A stretch of DNA of 64,000 nt from Micractinium sp. NFX-FRZ (taxonomy: Eukaryota; Chlorophyta; Trebouxiophyceae; Chlorellales; Chlorellaceae). Position numbers and translations under genes: made by a program. Below, piece by piece: positions 41,831-54,300 of the stretch. Each line of letters starts with the position of its first letter. The first letter of the stretch is position 1. The notes under the pieces are model-generated. The model worked only from the letters and a program-made list of their open reading frames with translations. It was not told where the DNA came from and made no database searches. Where the stretch lies: contig JAPTJF010000236.1 of assembly GCA_029339195.1 (NCBI GenBank), positions 29,604 through 93,603 on the forward strand, read 5' to 3'.

Positions 41831-44800
41831 TCACTTCTTCTTGCCGCTACCACCGCCGCCGCCGCTGCTGCTGGTGAGCGAGCGCCGCAGCCGGCCCAGG
41901 GGCCCAGAAGAAGAGGAGGAGGAGGGGCGGCCAGAACTAGCAGCAGCAGTGCCACCAAGCCCAGGCGCCTCGGGAGTGCTCCCCTGGCTGGCGCTGCCGC
42001 CGCTGCTGTGCGCTGTGTCACCGCCCTCCGCCGCCGCCGCCACTGCCGGGTGCCCCTGCTGCTGCTGCGCCTGCTGCTGCGCCTTGTCGCGGGGCGTGAA
42101 CAGCGGCGGCTGCGGGGGCCCGGCAGCCTGCTTAGCCACCTCTCCAGCGGGGCTGCCCGACTTGGCGAGGCTCCCGCCCGCTGCCATGCTGCTGTGGGAC
42201 TTGCTGAGCGGGCTGCTGCTGCGGCTGGCCATGCCTGACGCACGGATGGGGCTGCTGCCGTCGCTGCCCATGCCCACGCTGCCCAGGCAGTGGCTCTGAA
42301 TGTTGGCGGCGCTGCGGATGGCGGCCAGCTCTCCAGGCCCCGCCGAGGACTTGCGGCTATCAGGCCGCGAGCTGGCAGGAGAGGGTGAGTCAGAGCGTGC
42401 CGCCGCAAACACCTGCGGGCTGCTCTGAGCTGAGAGGAACACGTGGCTGGCCTCCCCCTCCACCCCTGCCGCCTCTGCGGCCAGCCCGGCGGCACCCGCC
42501 GGGCTGGCGGGCGCCGGCCGCTGGTGCCGCTGCCGCAGCGGCTGCTGCTCGGACTCCCGAGCGCCCTGCCGCATGGCCAGTGCAAAGGGCGAGTCAGGCA
42601 TGCCGGCCTCGCTGCCTGCCGCCGAACCCGCTGCTGCTGCTGCATCGCCATCCGGTGCTGCTGCTTCCGCCCCTGCCTGCCTGCTCAACTGCCCCAGGCG
42701 GCTGGGCGGGCGGTGCGTTGGCGGCAGGCCCGACGACGCCGCGCCTGCCGGCGCGTGCCCCGCACCAGCCCCCTGCTGCGCCTGCTGCTGCGCCTGCTGC
42801 TGCGCTGCCAGCACCTGCAGCCGCTCGTGGAAAGTGGCCAGCTCCCTGGCATCAAAGCTAAGGTTCCTGCTGGTCTGTCGGTAGTGCAGGAAACCTGGGT
42901 CCGCTGCTGCTGCAGGAACCGAGGCCGCTGCCCTCTCTACTGCACCGCTGCCACCCCCACCGCCCTGCTGCGACGCGAACGCCGGTCCCTGCGCCGCCGG
43001 CGGCGCCTGCTGCTGCGCCTGCTGCTGCTGCTGGACGACGGGCAGCGCCAGCGGCGTGCCCGGCTGCGATGCGCTGCCCAGGCTGCTGCTGCCGCCGCCG
43101 GCGGCGCTGCCCGCTGGTGCCAGGCCTGCCAGGCGGGGCGTGCCGGTGGGCTGGGCCAGCAGGTGCTTGTTGGTCTCGTACCACTGCAGGTAGGCGGGCA
43201 GGCGGGGAGGAGGGTAAAGAGCAGGCGAAAAGGTGGGCCAGCACGCGGGCACAAAGGCAGGCAGACACAGGCTTGCGAGCAGGAGTTTGACACAACAAGC
43301 AGGCAGTTGAGAAAGCAGGTGGAGAGGCGGGCAGGCACCCATCATTGGACACCAGCTGCCACGGCAACCCACACCACCAGAGGCGGCGCACCTGCTTGGC
43401 GCTGTCGGCTGAGAAGAGGGAGCGGGAGAAGCGGATCCTCTTGAGCTTGGTGGCCCCTCCCTCGGACATGAAGGTGAGGTACACACCCTGCACCACAGCA
43501 GGCACAGCACACCAGAACCGTGTCAGGGCCAGGGCAGAGCAGGGAGGAGCAAGAGACGCGCGCGTGTCAAAAGGGCACGAGAGGCAGGCGTGCGAGCAGG
43601 AGGGTAGCTGCTCCCAGGAGGAGCCGGCCAGCTGCACCTAGCACAAGTTGAGATGGCAAAAGGCAGCCTTGCGAGCAATGCACATGGACAGGAAAATCCA
43701 CATGTGTGCACTGCTAACAGGAGAACCAAACCAACCAGTAAGCAGGGGAGCGTGCACCTCATCGCACCTGCTCAAACTCCTCCTGCCATTCCCCCGGCAG
43801 CACCGGAGTGGCAGGGGTGCCCGCTGCGCTGTCCACCGCAGCGGCGTCGTGCGCGCCCAGGGACACGCCGCCGGCGCCGCTGGGCGTGACTGCCGCCGAC
43901 TCGGCCGCCATAAAGCGCCGCACCAGGGGCGATGCCGAGGCGGGCAGCGCCGCCACGCTGGCAGCAACACTGCCCGCCCCGGCGGCGCGCCCCATCAGAA
44001 CGGGGGACTCTGAAGGTATGGGCTGCATGGCGGGGCTGCTGGTGGGGCTGCCCGGCCCGCCGCTGCTGCCGGCCCGCCCCTCCAGACGCGCCTTGGCAGC
44101 CGCCAGCAGCAGCTCCCGGCGCTGCAGCTCAGCAGCCCATGCCGCCAGCTTCTGCTGCTGCCCCTCCAAGTGGGCCTCCTTCTTGGCCAGCATTTGCTCC
44201 ATGGCTGCCAGCTGGGCGTGCTGGTCCTCCTCTGGGATGGTGCCGCTGCTGCCGCTGGTGTGCAGCCTGCCGCGGGGCGAGGGAGCGAGCGTGCCGCTGC
44301 AGCGCAGGGGGCGCAGGCGGCGGGTGGAGGGGGTGGGGTGAGGTACACGTATTGGGCTCAACCAGGCAGGCTGGGCCAAGGCTTGCAGGCACGTTGCTCC
44401 GAGAGGCTGGCAGGGGGAAGGCGGCGGCAGCGGCGGGCACCTCAACCAGCCGGCAGGCAAATGCTCACCTGGGACTGAAGCTTGCGCGCAGGCCATCCCA
44501 CGGTCGGACGGCTGGAGGGGATGTTGCGGGGCGCGGTGGCTGGGCGGTGCCAGCACCGTTGGCATGCTGCGCCGCACGGAAAATGCCTGCAGGAGGGCCA
44601 GAACGGAGGGAGCAGTGGGCGGGGTTGAGACGCAGCCCTGCGCCTGCCCTGACGTACCATCCGCTACTTGTTCCACAGATCTGTAGATGCAGCGGTGCCG
44701 ACGGTGCAGCAGATCGCCAACTCAGCTGGCCTGCCCAGTGCTCCACCCCCTCGCTTCTATAACCCCCCTCACAAAAAGCTTATTCCCCCCCACCTGCCGA

Positions 44801-46283
44801 CATCTGCACAGAGTCCCGCAGCCGCTGCTCGGCGTCCGCCTCCCTGGACACCGCTGTGGCCGGCAGCCGCTGCGCCTGCAGCTGCGCCTTCTCCAGCTTG
44901 CGCTGCAGGCAGGCGGGGGGTGGGTTGGGAGGCGGGCAAGGGAAGGGGGCAGGAATGAGGCAGCCGGGGAGGTGAGGAGAGAGGGTGTGTTGAGGTCACA
45001 GCAGCAGCTGGTGAGGGAAGAGGGTGTGTTCAGGTGAGGTTAGGAAAGAGGGTGTGTTGGGGTCACAGCAGCAGCAGCTGGGCCTGCACCTGCGCCTTGC
45101 CCTGCGGGCAGGCAGGCGGGCAGCGCACGGCTGGCGGGTGAGATGAAGGTGCGCAAAGCAGCATCATGACGACAGATTCCGGCACCGACGCCGGCCGACC
45201 AAGAAACGCAAATGCGCCACCCACCTGCAGGCGCTCGATGACCCGGTTCTTCTCTGCCAGCTCATCCTGCAGGGCCGCCACGCTGCTGCCGCTGCGCACG
45301 TCGTCCGCCCCCCCCGCCAGGTCGCTGTTACTCAGCGTGCGCAGCCCGGCGCCCCCGCTGAAGGCACGGGCGCCGGCACTGTCGGCTGCAGGGTGGGGCA
45401 AGTGGAAGACAAGAGGCAGCGAAGCGTCGGCAGATAAGGGGCCATACAGGGGGACGGAACCAGCCGAGTAGGCGAGCAACAGGGGCAGGCAGCGCGTCTT
45501 GGCTTGCCCACCTGCCTGCCCAACCGCTGCAGGGCTCAGCAAGTCTGCGATTTCACCGCTTCCAACCCCACCCGCCTGCCTGCCCACCGCCCCTGCCACC
45601 AAAACCCACCCTCGTGCTCGTGGCCCCGCCCATCGTCCGAGTGCGTGCGATGGTGGTGCCAGGAGGACAGGCTGCTGCGGTCGCTGGCGCGCCCCAGGCT
45701 GAGCGCTGCACCAGCCCCGCTGAGCGCAGTGAAACTCCGGGCAGAGACCATGCTGTGGCTGACGGGCATGCTGAGGTGGCCGCCGTGGTGGCTGCTGTAC
45801 GCGCTGCCTCCCCCGGCGTACGTGTTGCGCCGACCGCTGTGGCTGTGCCCTAGCGCCGATTTGACCGGGCTGCCGACGGAGAGCACGCGGTGGGTGCCGC
45901 TGCCGTAGGCGCTGCTGCCGCCGCCGTGCTCGCTCAGCGCCAGCCCGCCGCTGCCGGTGCGCCCGCTGCCCGCACGTGGCGCTGGCCGGTGGTGCTGAGA
46001 CTCACGCCCCAGGTGAGGCTGCGAGCGGTAGCTGTTGCCTAGAGAGTGAACCACAGGCAGCGCCGAGGGCGGCGCCGCGCCCAGCCCGCGGCCGCTGCCC
46101 GCCGCGCTGGCGCCGCCCATGCTGCGCCCGCTGCTGCTGCTCAGGCGCTGCAGGTTGGGCGGCCCCGCGGCCGCGCTGCTGTGCGCCCCCAGCGCCGCCA
46201 CAGATCCACCAGCCACGCTGTTGCCGCTGGAGCGAGTGACAATGACGCTCAGGCTGCGGCGCATCAGACCGCTCATGCTCATC

Positions 46284-46316
<33 letters not shown>

Positions 46317-49300
46317 AACCCTCGCTCGCTCTCGCGCCGCCCCGTCAGCATGCCCTCCTCCCCAGGCGCCTGGATGCGCAGCTGCTTCCCAGAGGGCGGC
46401 TTGGGCTCAACTGTCAGAGCATACAGCGCACGGCTGGCTGACTCCGCCTCCTCCTTGCTGTCCGGCTCCCAGCGGGCCACGTTGTGCTCGCACACCGCCA
46501 TGCTGTTGCTGCCGCCGCACGTGATCTGGGTGGGTAGGGGGCAGGCAGGCAAGCATGTGGGGGAAGGCAGGGATGGGGGGTGAGGGAGGGAGGCGCAGCA
46601 ACTCACAGCATGCACATCATGGCAGCTCAGCAGTCGAGGCGGGCCCAAGCCTAGGTTCAATTGCAGAGCAGGAGATAGCCCGCGCCTGCATCTGCTCCCA
46701 CCAGCGACATTGCCCAGGGTGCTCCTCAGCGACAGCATAGCACATCTCTCGGGCCACCCCACCATCACGTGGCAGTAAACATGACGCAACTGCATCCCAG
46801 CAATAAAAACAAACCCGTCCCTCACCTGCAGCACTGCACGTCCCAGAGCCCACCCCACCGTCATCTGAGAGCAAGCATGACGCACTTGACGCCCAGCCCT
46901 AGTACGCCCAGCCCTAGTACAAACTGTCCCTCACCTGCAGCACGGCGCGCCCCTTGAGGCCGTCCACCATCACCGGCACCGCGCTGTCCTCAAAGCCCTT
47001 GCCCCCCAGCTGCCCCTCCGAGCCGCGGCCCCAGGCAAAGACGGCGCGCGGCGCGTGCTCCGCGGGGCGGCCTGTCTTGCGGTCGGCGGGGCGGCCCAGC
47101 GCCACCACGTGGTGCATGCCGCAGGAGAGCTCATCGATGAAGTAGCCTGCACGGCAGTGGAGGAGGTGTGAGAATGATATGCAGCGTTGCTACAAGTGAG
47201 AGGACAATGAAGGCAGGGCCACGCATGGTGCATGCCGCAGGAGAGCTCAGAAGCCTGTCCAGAGTGGATAGAGGGAGAGGCATACGGGTTTCCAGGAAAG
47301 GCCACATGTAAGCGGACCAAAGAAGGACCACCAACGGACGCAGAGGTCAGCCAGCCAGCACACTTTCCCCAACCGCCCCCGCAAATCCTTCCTGCGACAC
47401 CCCTGCCCCGCCATTCACCATGCTGCAGCGGAGAGCCCTGCACATCCTTTCTGCGACCGCCCTGCCCGCCCAACCCCTCACCCTGCAGCGAGCCCCGCAC
47501 AAGCTCCGGCAGCGTGGCCCCTTCCCAGGGGCACTGGCTGTGCTTGGAGGGCACGGAGGCTCCGGTGACGCCAACCTGGTACACTCTGCCCCCCGTGGTG
47601 ACCGCCACCGTCAGGTGGGAGCCCGCCGCCACGTGGCGCACTGCAGAGCCAAGGGGCAAGGCACCGGCCGGGAGGGTACGGTTCAGGCAAAAGGGTGTCA
47701 ATACGGATGCAACCCAGGGGTGGTTGGCGGCGAGCAGGCCGGCGACAAAAGTGCCAAACTCGACCGTGCAAAGTGCATGCACCACCTCCCTGGCTCAGTC
47801 GGGCGGCAGCCTGCGCCCAGCCACCAACCGTTGATCACGCAACAAACGCAGCCCCATCACTGCTCCTGCCCAGCCAGCCAGCCATGCATCCGCTGCCACG
47901 CGCACACCCAGCGCAGCCCCACCACCCCACCCACCCTGCCGCCGGCGCCACCCACCTTGCCGGTTGTCCAGCGCCCCGCCCACGCGCATGGGCAGCAGCT
48001 GGCCGCGGTACAGGTCCGCCTCCCCGTGGCCCAGGCAGCCCTTGTTGGAGTCGTGCTTCTCGCTGCTGCCAAAGGCCACCGACTCGTTGACGCCGCCCCA
48101 GGTGTAGAGCGCGCCGCCCTGGCCGTCGTGGAAGACCGAGGCCTGCAGGGAAGGCGAGCAGCGGAAGGCACCAAGGGAAGGGTGGAGGGGTTGGTGGGGG
48201 TGCGGAGTGTGGCAAAAGGGCCAGGCAGCATGAGAGGCGAGGGGCGCAAGCAGCGCCCGCCATAGCCGCCCCTGCCAGGTCAGCGCCAGGCTGGCCGCCC
48301 AGCGCACACAGCGCACCTCTGAAAAGGCGCTGGACGTTGAGTTGTTGCGGTGGTGTGACGCGCCGTGGTGCACGGGGCTGGCAGGTGGGATGCCCGTCGC
48401 CACGCCGCCGGCTGCATCGCCGCCGCCGCCGCCGCCGCCCAGCGCGTCGCCGCCAGCCGCGCTGCCCTCGGGGCGCAGCGGGCTGTGGGCGAGCGCATAC
48501 AACGGGGGGCTGCCCTCCGGCTCAGCCACGATTGCTGCTGTGTGCCACACCCCGCAGGCTGCCTCCAGGACGTGCCGCCCCGCAAATGCTGCCACCTGCG
48601 TGGGGGAGGCCCGGTTGTGCTGGTCCCCATGGCCCAGCTTCCCGCCAAAGCCCTCCCCCCAGGTGAACAGCTGGCCGTCGGCGGTGACGGCAGCGCAGTG
48701 GAAGGGGCCGCAGGAGATCTGCGGCGCAGGCAGGGGGGTTGCAGCAGGCAGGCGGGGGCACGTAACGACAGGGTGGGGCGGGGCGGGGCAGGGTACGTCT
48801 TTGCCTCAGCGGCAGGCACAGCTGCTAGGGCACCACTGAGGCAAAGCAAAGCCATGCCAGGTGGCCTGCAAACATAATGTCCCAGCAGCAGGGACGGGCC
48901 AGCCTGCCCACTGCCCATTCCAAATGCTGCCGTCCCTGCTCCCTGCCCTCACCTGCACCACGCGCCGGCCCCGCAGCTCGCCGCGCACATGCAGCGGCAC
49001 CAGCTGCGGCGGGCTGTCCGCGTGCAGCCGCCCCCACATGAACAGGTCCCCGCCGTCTGTCAGCGCCGCCGTGCAGTCGTCGCCGCAGGCCACTGCCATC
49101 ACGCACTGCCCCTCCAGCCCGTGCCGCACGCGCTGTGGCTGCGGCTGGTCCTGGTCATGCCCCAGCCCCAGCTTGCCGCCGCGCCCCTCTCCCCAGGTGT
49201 ACACCGCCCCCGTTGCCGTGATCACGGCAGCATGCTTGCGCCCCACGGCCGCCCGGTACGCGTCCACGTGTAAGCCGCCGGGGGCCAGCCCCGGCAGGCT

Positions 49301-50127
49301 GCGCCGCTGCCAGCACTCCTCGGTGATGCCCAGCACGGAGCGCATGCTGTGCGCGATGGGCGGCGCACGCTGCGCGGAGCCCCAGGCCAGCAGGTCGCAG
49401 GGGATGCGCTCCGCCGCTGGCATGGACACGGGCCCGGACACCGTCCGCTGCAGGGCAGGTGGTGTGGGAAGTAGCGGGGGACGGCGCCATGAGCGAGGCC
49501 AAACGGGACGGGCAGGGGCGAGGCGATTACAATATTGCATCATTTGCAGGCAGAGCAAGCCCAGCGAGACCACAGCACGGCAACGGCAGACCCAACTTAG
49601 AGACCCCCACCCTCACCTGCAGCGCCGTGCGCCCGCTACTGTTAGCCACGCTGCGCACCAGCTCAGCAGGCGACATGCCGCCAGCACCCACGCCAGCACC
49701 CAGCGCGCCAGATGTCGGGGGCCCGCCAGATGTGCTGCTTGCACGCTGTGCTGCCACGACGGGCGTGCCCAGCGTGCGCAGTCGGTCTGCGACCACTCGC
49801 AGGCCAATGAGCCACAGCTCATACTGCTGCTCGTCGGCACAGGTCAGGTCCAGTGTGCGGTTGTTGCCGTCGTCGTCTCGGTATCGCAGGGAGAAGCAGC
49901 GCGCAGAGGGGCGCAGCGGGCAGCGGCGGAACACCTCGGTTGTCTGCCCCGCCACCACCTCGCTCACATTGCGCAGGCGGACCTGCGGCAGGGGAATTCA
50001 GTATGTTGTATGATGTATGATGCCGGCAGGTGACGGATTGAATGCCGGTGATTGTTGGTAGTGGTGGCATGCATGCCGGCCAGCCGGCAGTGGGAAGGGA
50101 GGCAGCCGCTTTGTTTCTTCAAAACAA

Positions 50128-50158
<31 letters not shown>

Positions 50159-51041
50159 GCATGTCCAGCGTGGCTTGTGGGGAGCATTTGAGCCATTGCT
50201 TCTGAGAGGCCCAACCCAGCCTTTGCTGCATCTCCTCTGCAGGCCCCCGCCCCGCCCTGCTGCGGCCTGCCCCCCACACCTGCTTGACGGAGCTAGAGGC
50301 ACTGCGCCAGCGCAGCAGCGTGTCGCAGGCAGAGAGGCGGAAGAAGTGCACTTTGGGCTTGCCATGTCGCCCGTGCTTCAGCAGCAGCGCGCCCTGCGAC
50401 AGGGAGTCGGCAACAGGGTGTGCGCGGATCACGTGGGGGCAGGTCCCACACTGAACACACCAGGGTGAAGCGTTTTTACACCGCAGCTGCCAGCAGAAAG
50501 GGACTGGTTCCTGACCGACCCGCCTGGGTCACAAAGCCAGCGCTGTCGCCTCCACTACAGCATCAAAACTGAACGCTGCTCACATCGGCTGCCAGAAAGC
50601 GCTGCGCCACGAGCAGCTGCGTGCAGCTGCCTCACCTTTCTAAGAGCGGTGAGCGCCTCCTCCAGCGCCCGGTGGTGGCTGCTGCCCTGGGACGACGACA
50701 ATGGCCCGCACACCTCATCCTCGCTCACCACCTGCCCCGCCTACAACCGAGGGAAAGCATGAACGGGCCGCACAGCGTTGAAGACTTGGCAAGCAGGCCT
50801 GTTCTGCCCTACCGCCTCCCGCCGCTGGTTGGCACCACTGCGGTGGTTGAGAATGCCGCCAGCCCTGCACCGTGGGTGCCCACCCTCCCTGACCTTTGCC
50901 AGGCTTGGCTGGGCCGCCCAGCAGGGCGCGAGAGGCCTGGGCACGGGGCCCACACCCTCCGCTTTCAATCGGCAGAATAACTGCTGGCCCCCGGCAACAT
51001 CTCACCAGGTAGCAGAGCCTTCCGTTTGCTGTGACGGCCAT
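41831..51041 (-). CDS. PRAF-like protein: PH, RCC1 repeats, coiled coil, BRX
   Basis: Plant-type PH-RCC1-BRX protein, expected to bind phosphoinositide and regulate small GTPases or polarity. Exons: 51041-51006 (tentative), 50731-50636, 50393-50280, 49982-49617, 49447-48953, 48718-48317, 48142-47956, 47640-47482, 47146-46935, 46525-45610, 45385-45225, 44902-44794, 44586-44469, 44266-43768, 43487-43392, 43183-41831; all phases agree, giving about 1772 aa. PH domain is about 35-175 (GALLLKHGRHGKPKVHFFRL). RCC1 repeats cover about 205-700 (VYTWGEGRGGKLGLGHDQ, LFTWGEGFGGKLGHGDQ). A Ser/Gly-rich region with a Gly11 run follows (about 690-995), then coiled coils and a BRX domain (about 1280-1335, GVYLTFM...KRIRFSRSLFS...WYETNKHLL). 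The last 440 residues are low complexity, ending KKK. No FYVE zinc finger, usual in land-plant PRAFs, is visible. Start is the weakest point. Confidence 0.88.
45005..47256 (-). repeat. Echo duplications in PRAF-like gene introns
   Basis: Positions 45063-45108 carry a short copy of the KAQ-LQAQ start of exon 12, beside a tandemly repeated GGGTGTGTT...GGTCACAGCAGCAGC block (about 44985-45070). Positions 46823-46865 copy the donor end of exon 9 (CTCACCTGCAGCAC on the plus strand). Positions 47223-47256 copy the acceptor-proximal part of exon 9 (GGTGCATGCCGCAGGAGAGC). Confidence 0.7.
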
Positions 51042-51342
51042 TTGGGCGAGCCGGGCTACGAACAGGGCCGACACGGTGCCATCTTTGAGCTGCACTGCTG
51101 CCACCCCTGCAGCTCCCAGGGTTTGCTGGCAGCCGATCCGCGCAAATGGTTGAAGCAGGTTGCAGGACTGGTGGAGGGCGGAGAGTGTGCAACGCGCGCC
51201 ATGCCACGTATGAACGCAGGCAGAAACATTTCATTTGGTTGGCGGCCTTTCCGGAGCTCACTGCGTCACCATCAAGATTTCGAGCATCGAGGCGTTGCAC
51301 CTGTGTCGGAGGGTCGCCGCCTTTGAAAGACAATATGCAGTG
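51042..51342. promoter_or_regulatory. Short divergent promoter, PRAF-like gene and phytochelatin synthase
   Basis: Only about 300 bp separate the predicted first codons of the two divergent genes. Any promoters and both 5' UTRs must share this space unless the true PRAF start lies elsewhere. No metal-response element is recognisable to me by eye. Confidence 0.5.
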
Positions 51343-54300
51343 ATGCTGCGTGCGCTTGCTGCTCTGCGCCCCCGCCGTGCACAGCTGCTCAGGGACGCCC
51401 CCGAAGTTTGTACAGCCAGCAGGAGCCTCCTGCGGGACGCCGCGTTCATCAGCAGTGCACCCGCCGCTCCCGCCGCCGCCGCCAGCCCCGCCGTTCCCGC
51501 CGCCAGCCAGCTGGCGCCTGAGCCGGCCCCACACCGACAGCAGCAGCAGCAGCAGCCGGCAGCAGCAACGAAAATGGAGCGCAAGCCTTTGGCACCGCCC
51601 GGCTACTCGCGCACCTTTTACAAGCGCCAGCTGCCCTCCCCACCCGCCATCGAGTTTGCCTCAGACCAAGGTGGGTGCTGCGCCTGCAGCTGCGGCTTCT
51701 GATCCTGACCCTAAGGGTGCACTCCGTGCTTCCTCCGCACTCTGCTGCTAGCGGCAGCCGCCATTCGACCCGGCCATTTGGCTGCCGTCTGCCCACTGCT
51801 TGCCGGCGGCCTGTTGTGGCGGAGCTGGTCCAGGGACCATCCCCAGGCAGAGCCTTGCGGGGCTGCCCGTGCATTTGCATCTTTCTTCAACAGCCCGTTG
51901 CATGCAGCACTCTGTATGCCTCCACTCCCGACCGCTTGACTGTGCGCCTGCCCTGAGGCTTTGGGCGCTTCCACGCTGGGCGGCGCACCCCGATACTCTG
52001 ACACACTGCAGCTCCCCTGCCCCCTGCCGTGCCTGCAAGGCGCTCGCACATTCCACATGCGACCTCGCTTTGTGACGCTCTGCCTTGCTAGCGGACTTTC
52101 TCTACCCCAACAACAGCAACTGTCTAAACTCATGGTTTCCTCCCCCTGTGTTCTGGGTGCTGCAGGCAAGCAGGTGTTTGCCCAGGCGCTGGCGGCCGGC
52201 ACCATGAACAACTTCTTCAAGCTAATTGAGCAGTTCCGCACGCAGGTAGGCCTAGGATGTACGATTTGAGGTTCGGGAGCGTTGCGATTGTTGCCATGTG
52301 GGTGCTGGGTTGGGGGCTTGCGTGGGAGCACAATGCATTGCTACTTGAACCCACTCAGCAGGTCGGCACCCATGTGGGCCGGTTGGTGTTGAGTTGCAGC
52401 CAGTGGGACAGCTGGCATGTGTGCGTGCTCAGGGCAAGGCCACGGACAGCGTGTTCAGGTGTAGCAAGAGTTTAAACGACAGTGAGCAGGCAGGGTGGAA
52501 AGGGAGGCAGGACTGCATGCTTCGTGCAGGCGTTTCCAGCCGCCGTCGCATTACCACTCTGCTGCCCACCCTCTATGCACACTACCCTCTGCTGCCGCAC
52601 GGCCTGCCTGGCCAGGATGCTCAGCACCCGTCACCTTACTATGCCGCTGTACCGTGTACTGCCTGCCTGTACCGCTGCAGGACGAGCCGGCGTACTGCGG
52701 GCTGGCCAGCCTGGCCATGGTGCTCAACACGCTCAACATCGACCCGCGCCGCACCTGGAAGGGGCCCTGGCGCTGGTGAGATCACCCTGGGTGCAGCACC
52801 TGTGTGCTGGTATGCTTCGGGGCGGCCCCAAAGGGCGCTCGCTTTGCTTGTTGTGGCAGGGGGCTGGCGTGGTGAGCCTGCGCTCCTCCAAACCCTGCTG
52901 GACTGCTGCCACCCGCCGCCTTCCTTTTCAGTGTTCTTGCCCCTTTCAGTGCACATTCCCTGTGTGTGTGCTCCCTGCCGCAGGTTTCACGAGGAGATGC
53001 TGGACTGCTGCCACCCGCTGCCCAAAGTGCGGGAGGAGGGGATCACGCTCACGCAGGTGACAGGGGCGGGTGGGGGCGGGGAGGAGATGCGAGTATGTGT
53101 CAGTCTTGTCTGATCAACCATGTGTGGCGGGGGGGAAGGGCGCCGCCGATGCATTGGGAGCATACGTGTTGGGGAGATGGCAGTGGAGGAGCACCGCCGG
53201 TTTCACTCGGAGCCCTGAGCGCCAGGCCCCGCTGCAGTGACGCACCCTGCACACCCCGCCTCGTTCTGCTGCCCGTCCCTGAGCTCACATCCCGCCACGC
53301 CGCACCGCAGGCCGCCTGCCTGGCGCGGTGCAACGGCGCGCGTGTGGAGCTGTACCCGCATGGGGCGGTGGGCCTGCAGGAGTTCCGGGGGATGGTGGCC
53401 GAGTCGTGCGCCACCGCCGACGAGCACATCATTGTGTCGTACTCGAGGAAGGAGTTCCTGCAGACGGGTGAGCGTGCTTGGGTTGGGGTTGAGCGCGTGC
53501 TTGGGTTGTGTTTAATTTAGTCCTCTCAAGACAGGTGGGTCCAGTGGCGAGTGCAGCACCCTCGGCAGCAAGGAGTTCCTGCAGACGGGTGAGTGTGCTT
53601 CGGGTTCCCTCTGTTGTTTCGATTGATTGGGGGGCGGGTGAGGAGGGCCCAGGGAGGACCGCACATCATTGTGCCTGCAGACGGGGGAGCGTGTGATTTT
53701 TAGTATGTGACGATCCACCAAGAGGGGCCGGGTGGGGAGGGTTTGCAGAGGACTGCAACATTCATGATGAGCGGACTGTCGTGAGGCTGGTGCTATGGTG
53801 CTGAAACAGCGTTCTGCTCGCTTGACGTGCCCACATGCTTTACGTAACTGCCCCTGCAGGCGACGGCCACTTCAGCCCCATTGGCGGCTTCTGCCAGGCA
53901 AACGACATGGTGCTCATACTGGACACCGCCCGCTTCAAGTACCCGCCCCACTGGGTGCCGCTGGAGATGCTGTTCAAGTGAGCGCTGGGCTGTCCGGGTT
54001 TTTGTGTTTTGCTGTTGTGTTTTCCTCGTGCGCTGCCCGCTTCAAGTACCCGCCCCACTAGGTGGTGCCGCTGGAGGTGCTGTTCAAGTGGGTGGTGTGG
54101 GGGGCTGTTTTGGTTTGTGTTACATTGTGTTTTTGTGTTCTCGTAATGCGGTGTGCGCTTGACTTTCCTGTTGCACGGGTTCTGGAGATGGTGTTCAAGT
54201 GAGCGTTGGGCTGTTTGGCGGTATGCCTGCGCTTGCATGCACGTCTGTGTGGCTTGTCCTCGTGCAGTGTGCGCTTGAGTTACCAGCCGGGGGGTGCCGC

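Noticed and set aside
41652..42299. 215-aa plus-strand open frame opposite the PRAF-like last exon
   Set aside because: It is antisense to a low-complexity coding exon that belongs to a fully phased gene. Its leucine/proline content mirrors the sense-strand Ser/Gly repeats.
41831..43183. Separate gene for the long Ser/Ala/Gln-rich C-terminus of the PRAF-like protein
   Set aside because: The low-complexity stretch is in the same uninterrupted exon as the BRX residues WYETNKHLLAQ, so it is part of the same protein.
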